Below, piece by piece: positions 38,043 through 46,522 of a DNA stretch of 64,000 nucleotides; the stretch's first letter is position 1, and each line of letters begins with the position of its first letter. The stretch lies in the NCBI RefSeq assembly GCF_004342065.1, contig NZ_SLZU01000003.1:248001-312000 (forward strand), given 5' to 3'. The stretch comes from Primorskyibacter sedentarius (GTDB taxonomy: Bacteria > Pseudomonadota > Alphaproteobacteria > Rhodobacterales > Rhodobacteraceae). Made by a program: the position numbers and the translations under genes. The notes beneath the pieces are model-generated. The model saw only the letters and a program-made list of their open reading frames with translations, made no database searches and was not told where the DNA came from.

Positions 38043-38635
38043 CATTCGCGGCGGCCGTCTTCTTTCTGATCGTGACACCCGGCCCCGGTGTGCTCTCCAC
38101 GGCGGGTGTGGGGGCGGCCTTCGGGTTTCGCTTCGGGCTGCGCTATGTCCTGGGGCTGTTTATCGGCACCAACCTTGTGGCCCTGGCGGTGATCACCGGG
38201 CTGGCCGCGGTGGTGCTGTCGCAACCCTTCATCCGCACCGTTCTGATGGTGCTCAGCTTTTCCTACCTGATCTACCTTGCGGCCCGCATCGCCTTTGCCG
38301 GATCACGCATCGCCTTTATCGAGGCGCAGGGTGCGCCGGGGATCGGGGCGGCCCTTCTGTTGCAGGCCATCAACCCCAAGGCCTACGCCGTCAATACCGC
38401 GCTCTTCACCGGCTTCGCCTTCTACCCGCAAAGCCTGCTGGTCGAGACACTGACCAAGCTCGTCATCCTCAACAGCATCTGGATCCCGATCCACCTTGGC
38501 TGGCTATATGCGGGCGTATCGCTGCACCGGTTGAACCTGTCCGAAACTGCGCAACGCCGCATCAACTTTGCAATGGCCGCGTCAATGCTGGCCGTTGTCG
38601 TGCTGGCCGTATTCTCTGCGGCGCGGGCAGCATGA
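38036..38635 (+). CDS. LysE family transporter
   Basis: 199-residue inner-membrane protein of the LysE/RhtB superfamily. Hydrophobic N-terminus with TPGPGVLSTAGVGA, the FRFGLRYVLGLFIG helix, and AINPKAYAVNTALFTGF as the second conserved block. ATG 38036 is chosen because the conserved helix starts there; in-frame upstream codons (GTG at 37988) lie in a non-hydrophobic stretch. First larger gene of the plus-strand operon ending at 44865. In this setting it may expel excess sugar acids or pathway intermediates rather than amino acids; inference only. Confidence 0.83.
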   Translation: MLTFAAAVFFLIVTPGPGVLSTAGVGAAFGFRFGLRYVLGLFIGTNLVALAVITGLAAVVLSQPFIRTVLMVLSFSYLIYLAARIAFAGSRIAFIEAQGAPGIGAALLLQAINPKAYAVNTALFTGFAFYPQSLLVETLTKLVILNSIWIPIHLGWLYAGVSLHRLNLSETAQRRINFAMAASMLAVVVLAVFSAARAA

Positions 38636-38684
38636 GGCAGCCTGTCGTCCAAAATTCTAACCGACCCAATTCGAAAGACACCCG

Positions 38685-39602
38685 ATGACGCACCTTCCCT
38701 ATTCCGGCATCTGGCCGGTTGCCCCGACCCCGTTCAACGATGATGGCACTGTCGATCTGCCCGGTATGAAGCGCGTGCTGGACTGCATGATCGACCAAGG
38801 CGTTGATGGCATCTGCATCCTCGCCAACTTCTCGGAACAGTTCCTGATTTCCGACGCCGAACGCGAAGCGCTGATGCGGTTGAGCCTTGATCACGTCGCC
38901 GGGCGGGTTCCGGTGATCGTGACGATCAGCCATTATGCGACTGCCATCGTGGTCGAACGTGCGCGGCTGGCAAAGGATCTGGGCGCCGATATCGTCATGC
39001 TGATGCCGCCCTATCACGGCGCCCTCTTGAAAGGCACGCCAGAGCAAACGTTCGAGCAGTTCGCCGCCGTGGGGCAGGTCGGCATTCCAATCATGTTGCA
39101 GGACGCGCCGCTTTCCGGTGTCGATCTGCCGGTATCTCTGCTGGTCAAGATGGCGCGCGAGATTGAGATGCTGAAGCTGTTCAAGATAGAATGCCCGCAA
39201 GCCGCCGCCAAGCTGCGCAGCCTGATTGCCGAAGGCGGCGACGCCATCGAGGGCCCGTTCGATGGCGAGGAAGCAATCACGCTTCTGGCCGATCTTGATG
39301 CGGGCGCCACTGGCACAATGACCAGCGCGCTGATCCCCGATCTGATCGGCCCGATCGTGACCGACTTTCTTGCGGGCAATCGCCAGGCCGCTATCGACGG
39401 CTATGGACGGGTGCTGCCTGTCGTGAACCATGAAAACCGCCAATGCGGCTTTCGCGCGGCCAAGGCGGCCATGGTCGAAGGCGGCGTGATCGCGTCAGAC
39501 TTCTGCCGGCATCCCATTCCGCCCTTGCATCCCGACACGCGCGGGCTCTTGCTGGACCTCATGCGCCCGCTTGATCCGATCGTCCTGTCATGGGGGAAAT
39601 GA
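38685..39602 (+). CDS. DapA-family 2-keto-3-deoxy-L-arabinonate dehydratase
   Basis: 305 residues, TIM barrel of the dihydrodipicolinate synthase/NAL family. Matches, from memory of the Azospirillum enzyme, the L-2-keto-3-deoxyarabonate dehydratase at many points: GIWPVAPTPF, ICILANFSEQF, MPPYHGALL, MLQDAPLSG, LFKIECPQAAAKLR, EGPFDGEEAITL and DLDAGATGTM, plus VVNHENRQCGFRA. Schiff-base Lys is K167. The Tyr that DHDPS carries after the fifth strand is replaced by the QDAP motif, as in that dehydratase. It turns L-KDA into 2-oxoglutarate semialdehyde in the oxidative L-arabinose pathway. Sits between LysE and the FAD-linked oxidase genes in the operon under operator site 2. Confidence 0.85.
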   Translation: MTHLPYSGIWPVAPTPFNDDGTVDLPGMKRVLDCMIDQGVDGICILANFSEQFLISDAEREALMRLSLDHVAGRVPVIVTISHYATAIVVERARLAKDLGADIVMLMPPYHGALLKGTPEQTFEQFAAVGQVGIPIMLQDAPLSGVDLPVSLLVKMAREIEMLKLFKIECPQAAAKLRSLIAEGGDAIEGPFDGEEAITLLADLDAGATGTMTSALIPDLIGPIVTDFLAGNRQAAIDGYGRVLPVVNHENRQCGFRAAKAAMVEGGVIASDFCRHPIPPLHPDTRGLLLDLMRPLDPIVLSWGK

Positions 39603-39606
39603 CACC

Positions 39607-41013
39607 ATGAGCATCGCTTCTGCCATTGATGCGCTGCGCCCGCTATTCGGGAACAGGCTGGCAACGTCTGAGGCGCTTCTTGAACAACACGGCACCAATG
39701 AAAGCCATTTCGCACTGGCCCTGCCCGACGCCGTTGTCTTTCCCGAGACCACGCAAGAAGTGTCCGACCTCATGCGGATCTGCAACCAGCACGGCTGTCC
39801 CGTTGTGGCCTTTGGCACCGGCACCTCGCTGGAGGGGCATCACCTGCCCGTGCAAGGCGGCATCAGCCTCGATATGAGCCGGATGAACAGGGTGTTGCAG
39901 ATAAATGCCGAGGATATGGATGTGGTGATCCAGCCTGGCCTGACCCGCGAAGAGCTGAACGTGGAGCTTCGGGCGACGGGTCTCTATTTCCCCGTGGACC
40001 CCGGCGCCAATGCCTCTTTGGGTGGTATGGCCGCGACGCGCGCCTCTGGCACGACAGCGGTGAAGTTCGGGACGATGAAAGACAACGTTCTGGCGCTGGA
40101 GGTGGTGCTGGCCGATGGCCGCGTCATCCGCACCGGCAGCCGCGCGCGCAAATCCAGCGCAGGGTACGACCTGACGCGGCTGATGGTCGGGTCGGAGGGG
40201 ACGCTGGGCATCATCACGGAACAGACGCTCCGCCTGCAGGGCCAGCCAGAGGCCGTATCCGCCGCAACCTGCCGTTTTCCATCGATAGAGGATGCGGTGA
40301 ACTGCGTCATCACCACCATCCAGTCCGGTATTCCCATGGCCCGCATCGAACTGGTGGACGAAATGATGGTGCGCGGCTTCAACCTGTATATGAAAAAAGA
40401 CCTCCCCGAAGCGCCGCATCTGTTTGTCGAATTTCAGGGCTCTGCCGCGGGCGTTGCCGAACAGTCCGCGAATTTCGGCGCGATAGCCGAAGACTTCGGC
40501 GGCTCTGGCTTCACCTGGGCCGAAAAGCCAGAGGATCGCAATGAATTGTGGCGGATGCGGCATGGCGGGCACTATGCCAACAATGCGCTGCAACCCGGCA
40601 AGAAGACGCTGGCAACAGATGTCTGTGTGCCGATTTCCCAGCTGGCAGAGGCCGTGACAACCGCGCAGCGCCGCAGCCGGGAGCTGGACATCACCTGCAC
40701 CATCGTGGGCCATGTGGGCGACGGCAACTTTCACTGCGGATGCCGCGTAGACCCTGCCAATGCCGAAGAGGTCGCCCGCATCACGCGATTTGCCGGCGAA
40801 CTGGCGGATATGGCCCTGCGCCTTGGCGGAACGGTCACCGGCGAACACGGCATCGGCCTGGGCAAGATGAAATACATGGGCAAGGAACACAGCCCCGATG
40901 CGCTGGATGCGATGCGCGCGATCAAGGCGGCGCTCGACCCCAACAACATCCTCAATCCCGGCAAGATCCTGCCCCCACCCCATCCTGACGGAGACGCAAA
41001 TGCTGCCCAATAG
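39607..41013 (+). CDS. FAD-linked 2-hydroxyacid oxidase/dehydrogenase (GlcD/D-lactate dehydrogenase type)
   Basis: 468 residues of the FAD-binding PCMH/VAO family as in glycolate oxidase subunit GlcD and D-lactate dehydrogenase (cytochrome). N-terminal FAD domain with VVAFGTGTSLEGHHLP, FPVDPGANASLGGMAATRASG and MVGSEGTLGIITE; C-terminal catalytic domain with GHVGDGNFHCG (metal-binding His) and TGEHGIGLGKMKYM. Start ATG 39607, 4 bases after the dehydratase stop. It ends 14 bases inside the XylX-like gene. It probably oxidises lactate or glycolate released by aldol-type branches of the sugar-acid pathway; the exact substrate is not decidable. Confidence 0.87.
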   Translation: MSIASAIDALRPLFGNRLATSEALLEQHGTNESHFALALPDAVVFPETTQEVSDLMRICNQHGCPVVAFGTGTSLEGHHLPVQGGISLDMSRMNRVLQINAEDMDVVIQPGLTREELNVELRATGLYFPVDPGANASLGGMAATRASGTTAVKFGTMKDNVLALEVVLADGRVIRTGSRARKSSAGYDLTRLMVGSEGTLGIITEQTLRLQGQPEAVSAATCRFPSIEDAVNCVITTIQSGIPMARIELVDEMMVRGFNLYMKKDLPEAPHLFVEFQGSAAGVAEQSANFGAIAEDFGGSGFTWAEKPEDRNELWRMRHGGHYANNALQPGKKTLATDVCVPISQLAEAVTTAQRRSRELDITCTIVGHVGDGNFHCGCRVDPANAEEVARITRFAGELADMALRLGGTVTGEHGIGLGKMKYMGKEHSPDALDAMRAIKAALDPNNILNPGKILPPPHPDGDANAAQ

Positions 41014-42145
41014 CAACGAACATCCAAATGCCACGCTGGTCGGTCGGGTCTGGCGCGATGATGTGGGCCCTGCATTGGTGCGACTGGACGGCGATGCTGT
41101 CATCGACATCACCTCGCGTGAGGCACCCACCATGCGCGACCTGCTGGAACTGGACGACCCCGGCGCACATGTCCGCGCAGCGCAGGGCGAACAGATCACC
41201 ACGCTGTCCGATCTTGCTGCGGGTTCAACCGAGGGCGCGAATGGGCTGCGCCTTCTGCCGCCCTGCGATCTGCAGGCGATCAAGGCGAGCGGCGTGACAT
41301 TCGCGGAATCCATGGTCGAACGCGTCATCGAAGAACAGGCCGCAGGCAATGCCGACCGCGCGCAGGAGATCCGGCAAAAGGTGCAATCCGTCATCGGCGA
41401 TTCCCTGTCGGGGATCGAACCGGGCAGCGATCAGGCGATGCAGGTCAAATCCGTGCTTCAGGCCGAAGGGCTTTGGTCGCAATATCTGGAAGTCGGCATT
41501 GGCCCGGATGCCGAAGTGTTCACCAAGTCGCAACCCATGGCTGCCGTGGGTTACGGTGCCAGCGTCGGGCTGCACCCGATGTCACATTGGAACAACCCGG
41601 AACCCGAAATCGTGCTGGCCATCAACAGCCGCGGGCGTATCCTGGGCGCAACCCTTGGCAACGATGTGAACCTGCGCGATATCGAAGGCCGCTCTGCCCT
41701 GCTGCTGGGCAAGGCGAAGGATAACAACGCCTCCTGTTCAATTGGCCCGTTCCTTCGGCTCCTTGACGACAGCTATGGTATGGAGAACGTGCGCAGCGCC
41801 GAATTGACCCTGCGCGTCGAAGGCGAGGATGGCTTTGTCCTTGATGGCCATTCCAGCATGACCAAGATCAGCCGCCGCCCCGAGGATATCGTGGCCCAGA
41901 CCATCGGGCGGCATCATCAGTATCCGGACGGGTTCATGCTGTTTCTGGGCACGCTTTTCGCGCCGATACAGGACCGTGACACGCCCGGACAGGGCTTCAC
42001 CCACAAGACGGGCGACGTAGTCACGATCAGCGAACCCGGCCTTGGGGCCTTGACGAACACCGTGCGCCTGTCCACCGAATGTCCGGAATGGCGCTTCGGC
42101 GCTGGCGCGCTGATGCGCAATCTTTCAAAAAGGGGCCTGCTATGA
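41000..42145 (+). CDS. FAH-family 2-keto-3-deoxy-D-xylonate dehydratase, XylX-like
   Basis: 381 residues, fumarylacetoacetate-hydrolase fold. Compared from memory with Caulobacter XylX it is nearly colinear: GLWSQYLEVGIGPDAE, HWNNPEPEIVL, LGNDVNLRDIEGRSALLL, KAKDNNASCSIGPFLRL, HHQYPDGFMLFLGT and FAPIQDRDTPGQGF. The paired acidic metal ligands of the fold lie in the NNPEPEIV segment. XylX turns 2-keto-3-deoxy-D-xylonate into 2-oxoglutarate semialdehyde in the Weimberg pathway. Start ATG 41000 overlaps the preceding gene by 14 bases; its stop overlaps the lactonase start by four (ATGA). Side by side with the L-KDA dehydratase, which makes the same product. Confidence 0.88.
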   Translation: MLPNSNEHPNATLVGRVWRDDVGPALVRLDGDAVIDITSREAPTMRDLLELDDPGAHVRAAQGEQITTLSDLAAGSTEGANGLRLLPPCDLQAIKASGVTFAESMVERVIEEQAAGNADRAQEIRQKVQSVIGDSLSGIEPGSDQAMQVKSVLQAEGLWSQYLEVGIGPDAEVFTKSQPMAAVGYGASVGLHPMSHWNNPEPEIVLAINSRGRILGATLGNDVNLRDIEGRSALLLGKAKDNNASCSIGPFLRLLDDSYGMENVRSAELTLRVEGEDGFVLDGHSSMTKISRRPEDIVAQTIGRHHQYPDGFMLFLGTLFAPIQDRDTPGQGFTHKTGDVVTISEPGLGALTNTVRLSTECPEWRFGAGALMRNLSKRGLL

Positions 42146-42975
42146 TCGGCATCTATGACGAAACCCGCTGCTCGCTGGGCGAAGGGCCGCTCTGGCATCC
42201 GGGTCTTTCGGCTCTGTTCTGGTGCGACATCAACAATCGACGCATCCTGACACGCGGCGTCGAGGATACCGCATTCTGGCAGATGGGCGAACATGTCTCG
42301 GCCTTGGGGCGTCTGGGCGACCGGCTGTTCGTGGCCGGAGAGACCGGAATTTTTGCCTTTGACCCCGCCACGGGCGACCGCGAAGACATCGCACCGCTGG
42401 AGGCCGACAACAAGGTCACCCGGTCCAATGACGGGCGCGCCGATCCATGGGGCGGGTTCTGGATCGGCACGATGGGCAAATCGGCAGAGGAAAAGGCCGG
42501 GACGATCCATCGCTTCTACCGCGGCGAGGTCCGGGCGATGTTCGGCAAGATCACCATTCCCAACGCGATCAGCTTTGCCCCCGACGGGTCCTGCGCCTAT
42601 TTCACCGACACCCCGACCCGGCAGGTCTGGCGCCAGCCGCTGGACCAAAAGGAGGGCTGGCCCAAGGGCGACCCCGAGAAGTTCGCGGAACTGCCCCGCC
42701 CGGATGGCGCGGTGGTCGACAAGGCAGGCAACCTTTGGTGCGCAAATTACGGCCCCGGTCTGTTGACCTGCCATGACAAGGAAGGCAACCTGATCCAGCA
42801 AATGGAAATGCCCGTAAAGCAGGTGACCTGCCCTGCCTTCGCGGGAGAGGGCAGTTCGCGAATGTTCATTACAAGCGCCGCGCAGCGCCTGTCCGATCCC
42901 AGCCCGATGGATGGGCAGACGTTCGAGATTGAAGCCGATGGCGAAGGCCAGCAAGAATTCGAGGTTATCCTTTGA
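42142..42975 (+). CDS. SMP-30/gluconolactonase family sugar lactonase
   Basis: 277-residue beta-propeller lactonase. Metal-site regions: SLGEGPLWHP (Glu), TRSNDGRADPWGGFW (Asn), IPNAISFAPDG (Asn) and RPDGAVVDKAG (Asp). It hydrolyses a sugar lactone to the free aldonate; in this operon the natural substrate would be an arabino- or xylono-lactone, as with Caulobacter XylC. Start overlaps the XylX-like stop by four bases and its stop is 1 base before the kinase start, so it is embedded in the polycistron. Distinct from the lactonase at 16615. Confidence 0.88.
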   Translation: MIGIYDETRCSLGEGPLWHPGLSALFWCDINNRRILTRGVEDTAFWQMGEHVSALGRLGDRLFVAGETGIFAFDPATGDREDIAPLEADNKVTRSNDGRADPWGGFWIGTMGKSAEEKAGTIHRFYRGEVRAMFGKITIPNAISFAPDGSCAYFTDTPTRQVWRQPLDQKEGWPKGDPEKFAELPRPDGAVVDKAGNLWCANYGPGLLTCHDKEGNLIQQMEMPVKQVTCPAFAGEGSSRMFITSAAQRLSDPSPMDGQTFEIEADGEGQQEFEVIL

Positions 42976-42976
42976 A

Positions 42977-43903
42977 ATGAAGCGTTTTCTGACACTTGGC
43001 GAATGCATGGTGGAACTTGCACCAGCCGGAGACCAGCTTTATCGCCGCGGTTTTGCCGGTGACACGTTCAATACTGCCTATTACGCCCGCCGCCTGCTGC
43101 CGCAGGACTGGGCCGTCGGTTACTGTACGGTCGCGGGGCAGGATGCGGTCTCTGACGACATGCTGGACCTGATGCGCGGGCACGGGATCGAGACGCGGTC
43201 GATCCGGCAGGTCGCGGACCGCACTCTGGGGCTTTACATGATCCAGTTGAAGGATGGCGAACGCAGCTTCTCTTACTGGCGCGGGCAATCGGCGGCAAAG
43301 CTTCTGGCAGATGATCCTGACTGGCTCCGCGCGCAGCTGGACGGTGCGGATGTCGCGCAGTTTTCCGGCATCAGCCTTGCAATCCTGCCCCCGGAGGGGC
43401 GCGAGGCGTTCTGCGAAGCGCTGTCGCGCGCCCGTGCCAATGGCACGCATGTCGCGTTCGATACCAATCTGCGCCCGCAACTGTGGGAAGACGAGGCCAC
43501 GATGCGCGCGGGGCTGCGCATGGGGGCCGAGGTGTCGGACACAGTTCTGCCCTCCTTTGACGAGGAACAGGGGCTATTCGGCGACACCGCCCCGGCAGAG
43601 ACAATCGCCCGCTACCGCGACTGCGGCGCGAAAACGATCGCGGTCAAGGACGGGGCGGGCACGCTGACCGTCTGGGATCATGGCGAAGGCACGCAGGAAT
43701 TCCAGCCCGTCAAGATCGACCCGGTGATCGACACCACGGCTGCAGGCGACAGTTTCGGCGCGGGCTTCCTCGCGGGACTAGCCATGGAACGCGGCATTGC
43801 CGAGGCCGCCCATCTGGCCATGGCCGTCGCCGCGCAGGTCGTGCAGGCGCGCGGCGCGTTGGTTGATCTGGACATGACCGATATAGAGGGGGCAGCGTCT
43901 TGA
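42977..43903 (+). CDS. kdgK: 2-keto-3-deoxygluconate kinase (PfkB family)
   Basis: 308-residue ribokinase-family sugar kinase. N-terminal FLTLGECMVELAP and the GDTFNTAYYARRLL segment with the KDG-kinase-typical RSFSYWRGQSAA stretch; C-terminal PfkB signature DTTAAGDSFGAGFLAG with catalytic Asp. KdgK phosphorylates 2-keto-3-deoxygluconate to KDPG, which enters the Entner-Doudoroff route. It serves hexuronate/hexonate breakdown (UxaA-type altronate dehydratase makes KDG), so the operon mixes hexonate and pentonate functions. ATG 42977 follows the lactonase stop by one base; ends overlapping the next gene (TTGA). Confidence 0.88.
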   Translation: MKRFLTLGECMVELAPAGDQLYRRGFAGDTFNTAYYARRLLPQDWAVGYCTVAGQDAVSDDMLDLMRGHGIETRSIRQVADRTLGLYMIQLKDGERSFSYWRGQSAAKLLADDPDWLRAQLDGADVAQFSGISLAILPPEGREAFCEALSRARANGTHVAFDTNLRPQLWEDEATMRAGLRMGAEVSDTVLPSFDEEQGLFGDTAPAETIARYRDCGAKTIAVKDGAGTLTVWDHGEGTQEFQPVKIDPVIDTTAAGDSFGAGFLAGLAMERGIAEAAHLAMAVAAQVVQARGALVDLDMTDIEGAAS

Positions 43904-44865
43904 ACATCCTGATCATCGGTGGCGGTGGCGTCGTCGGCCAAAAGCTCGCCCGACGGCTGGCAGAGCGCGGCGAATTGCGCGGACAGACCATCAGCAGCAT
44001 GGTGCTGGCGGATATCGCCGATCCACCGCAGCCAGAGGCGCCCTTCCCCGTGGCATCCGCCAGCTGCGACATTTCCGATGCCGCGGCGGTAGCAGGCCTG
44101 ATCGACGAGAGCACGGATGTGATCTATCTGCTGGCCGCCGTCGTCTCGGCCCATGCCGAAAGCGATTTCGATATCGGCATGCGCGTCAATCTGCACGGGG
44201 TTCTGAACGTGCTGGAACGCTGCCGGGCGCTGCAATCCGCACCGGTGCTGGTCTTTACCTCGTCACTGGCCGTGTTCGGGGGCGATGTGCCCGACCCGAT
44301 CGAAGATTGGACGATCCCCAATCCGCAAACCTCCTATGGGGCGCAAAAGGCGATCGGGGAGCTTCTGGTCAACGACTATTCCCGGCGCGGTTTCATCGAC
44401 GGGCGCGCTTTCCGGCTGCCGACCATCTCGGTCCGGCCCGGCAAACCCAACCTTGCGGCGTCCAGCTTCATGTCGTCGATCATCCGCGAACCGCTGAACG
44501 GGCAAGAGGCCGTCTGCCCGGTCGATCTTGATTTCCCGCATTACTATCTGTCGCCACGGCGCTGTGTGGAAAACCTGATCCTCGGCGCAGAGATCGACGG
44601 TGATGCGATGGGCAGCAGCCGGTCCATGATGATGCCCGGACGGACCTGGACCATCGGCCAGATGATCGATGCCATGACTGCCGTGGCGGGCCCCGATCCG
44701 GCAAAGCTTATCCGGTTCGAGGAACAGCCCGAGATCAACGCAATCGTCAAAGGCTGGAAATACGACCTCAACCCCGCCAAGGCGCTATCGCTTGGCCTGA
44801 AGGCCGATGACAGTTTCGAGGATAACGTTCGCTACTATATCAAGGATGATCTGCCCGGCGCCTAG
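43900..44865 (+). CDS. NAD-dependent epimerase/dehydratase family, D-erythronate dehydrogenase-like
   Basis: 321-residue extended SDR. GGGGVVGQ Rossmann motif near residue 8, catalytic YGAQK, and VIYLLAAVVSAHAE, LPTISVRPGKPN and FPHYYLSPRRCVENL segments that fit DenD (D-erythronate dehydrogenase) as I recall it. DenD oxidises D-erythronate at C2, but its usual partners (DUF1537 kinase, OtnC/OtnI) are absent here, so a different aldonate substrate is possible. It uses a TTG start (43900-43902) overlapping the kinase stop, with AGAGGGGG upstream. Last gene of the plus-strand operon; converges with the EamA gene. Confidence 0.75.
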   Translation: MNILIIGGGGVVGQKLARRLAERGELRGQTISSMVLADIADPPQPEAPFPVASASCDISDAAAVAGLIDESTDVIYLLAAVVSAHAESDFDIGMRVNLHGVLNVLERCRALQSAPVLVFTSSLAVFGGDVPDPIEDWTIPNPQTSYGAQKAIGELLVNDYSRRGFIDGRAFRLPTISVRPGKPNLAASSFMSSIIREPLNGQEAVCPVDLDFPHYYLSPRRCVENLILGAEIDGDAMGSSRSMMMPGRTWTIGQMIDAMTAVAGPDPAKLIRFEEQPEINAIVKGWKYDLNPAKALSLGLKADDSFEDNVRYYIKDDLPGA

Positions 44866-44877
44866 GCTTTGGGCGCG

Positions 44878-45789
44878 TCAGCGAACCGGCGGTGTCTGGC
44901 GCGCCTCGCGACCAAGCCGCCGTTCGCGCCGCCAGATATACAGCCCCGATCCCACGATGATGAGCGCGCCCGCAAGCGTCCACATCGTGGGCCAGGTGCC
45001 AAAGACCAGCACCCCGGCCGCCGAGGCGGAAATCAGCTGAAGGTAATTCATCGGCGCCAGCAGCGACGCATCGGCAAGCCTGTGCGCCACGGTCGCCGCC
45101 GCATGGGCGCCAAAGCCAAACGTCCCGATCAGCCCCATCACCACCCAGCCTACGGTACTGTCGGGCCATTGCCAGTGATGTATCACGAGAGGCAGCATGC
45201 AGAGCGCCGCCAGACCGCTCGACCAGATCTGGCTGGTGGCGTTGGATTCCTTGCCCGCCAGCATCCGCGTCATGACGAAGTAAAGCGACGCACAGCAAAG
45301 CGCCCCCAGCGACAGAAAGATCGCAGGGTGGAAATCTACTCCCCAGGGCTGCACCACAACCAAAACGCCGCAGAACCCCACCAGCACCGCCAGCACACGC
45401 CGCAGGCCCACCGTCTCGCCCAGCAGCAGCACTGACAGGACCGTCACCGTGACCGGCATGCTGAACATGATCGCGGTCGTTACGGTGATCGGCAGGAATT
45501 GCAGTGCCACGAAATTAAGCGCGGTGCTGCCCAGCAGACAGGCAGAGCGGGCCATCTGCAATTTGGGACTTTTGGAACGAAGCGCTTCGGCCCCTTCCGT
45601 TGGCAGGAACACCACCAGAGACAGTATGAAGTGGCCGAGATAGCGCAGGAAAACCACCTGCACCACCGCGAGCCCCGACAGCATCAGCCATTTGGCAGAC
45701 GTGTCGATGCAGGTGAAGCCCAGCACCGCCATTGCCATCAGCAAGAGCCCCAGTCCCGGCCGGTCTTCTTTCGGTTTCAAGACGCTCAT
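44878..45789 (-). CDS. EamA/DMT-family transporter
   Basis: 303-residue inner-membrane protein with about ten hydrophobic helices in two EamA repeats, as in drug/metabolite exporters such as RhaT-like and YdcZ-like carriers. Repeat marks: FTCIDTSAKWLML, VFLRYLGHFILSL and FLPITVTTAIMFSMPVTVTV split by a gap. The start at 45789 (complement) is 7 bases after the SDR stop and has no clear Shine-Dalgarno, suggesting translational coupling to that SDR. Substrate unknown; may export a metabolite. Confidence 0.82.
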   Translation of the reverse strand: MSVLKPKEDRPGLGLLLMAMAVLGFTCIDTSAKWLMLSGLAVVQVVFLRYLGHFILSLVVFLPTEGAEALRSKSPKLQMARSACLLGSTALNFVALQFLPITVTTAIMFSMPVTVTVLSVLLLGETVGLRRVLAVLVGFCGVLVVVQPWGVDFHPAIFLSLGALCCASLYFVMTRMLAGKESNATSQIWSSGLAALCMLPLVIHHWQWPDSTVGWVVMGLIGTFGFGAHAAATVAHRLADASLLAPMNYLQLISASAAGVLVFGTWPTMWTLAGALIIVGSGLYIWRRERRLGREARQTPPVR

Positions 45790-45796
45790 TCGGGTT

Positions 45797-46522
45797 TCAA
45801 CCGTTGGCCCACCCACCATCGATCACATGCGCCTGTCCGGTGGTAAAGCTGCTTTCGTCCGATCCCAGATACACCGCGAGATGCGCAATCTCTTCCGGCA
45901 GGCCAATACGGCCCATCGGTTGGCGGGCGATGAATGCCTCTTTGGCCGCGTCGTAATCGCCCGTGGCCTTCAGGCGCTCGTGCAGGCTGGGGCTATCGAC
46001 CGTGCCGGGACAGATCGCATTGGCGCGGATGCCTTGCCTTATGTAATCGATCGCGACGGCTTTCGTCGACGCAATGACCGCCGCCTTCGATGTCGCGTAA
46101 AGATACCGGTTCGGTGCCGCCAGAACCGTCGAGGCGACGGAGGCGATGTTGATGATCGATCCGCCGCCACGGTCGACCATGCCCGGCAACGCTGCCTGCA
46201 TCGCGTGAAACTGCGACCGCATGTTGAGGTTCATGGCAACGTCGAATTCCGCGTCCGTCGCATCTGCAATCGATCCCGCATGCACCACGCCCGCGCAGTT
46301 CACCAGAATGTCAGGGGCAGCTTCGACCACCGCAGATTGCAACGCCGCCTTATCGGTGACATCCAGCGCAAAACACGTCGCGCCGTCCAGCCCTTTCAGT
46401 AGACCGGCATTCAGATCTGTCGCTGTCACGATGGCACCCTCGCGCAAATAGGCGTCGGCGATGGCGCGGCCGATACCTTGCCCTGCCGCCGTGATGAAGG
46501 CGCGTTTGCCTTCCAATCTCAT
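45797..46522 (-). CDS. SDR family oxidoreductase, 2-keto-3-deoxy-L-fuconate dehydrogenase-like
   Basis: 241-residue classical SDR: LEGKRAFITAAGQGIGRAIA at the N-terminus, NCAGVVHAG, NIASVASTVL, active-site YATSK and C-terminal HVIDGGWANG. It resembles 3-hydroxybutyrate dehydrogenase type 2 and the 2-keto-3-deoxy-L-fuconate/L-rhamnonate dehydrogenases of non-phosphorylating deoxysugar pathways. The FAH-family hydrolase at 53602 would be the next enzyme of such a route (2,4-diketo-3-deoxy acid to pyruvate + lactate), which supports but does not prove the call. Four-base overlap with the HIBADH gene stop. Confidence 0.75.
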   Translation of the reverse strand: MRLEGKRAFITAAGQGIGRAIADAYLREGAIVTATDLNAGLLKGLDGATCFALDVTDKAALQSAVVEAAPDILVNCAGVVHAGSIADATDAEFDVAMNLNMRSQFHAMQAALPGMVDRGGGSIINIASVASTVLAAPNRYLYATSKAAVIASTKAVAIDYIRQGIRANAICPGTVDSPSLHERLKATGDYDAAKEAFIARQPMGRIGLPEEIAHLAVYLGSDESSFTTGQAHVIDGGWANG

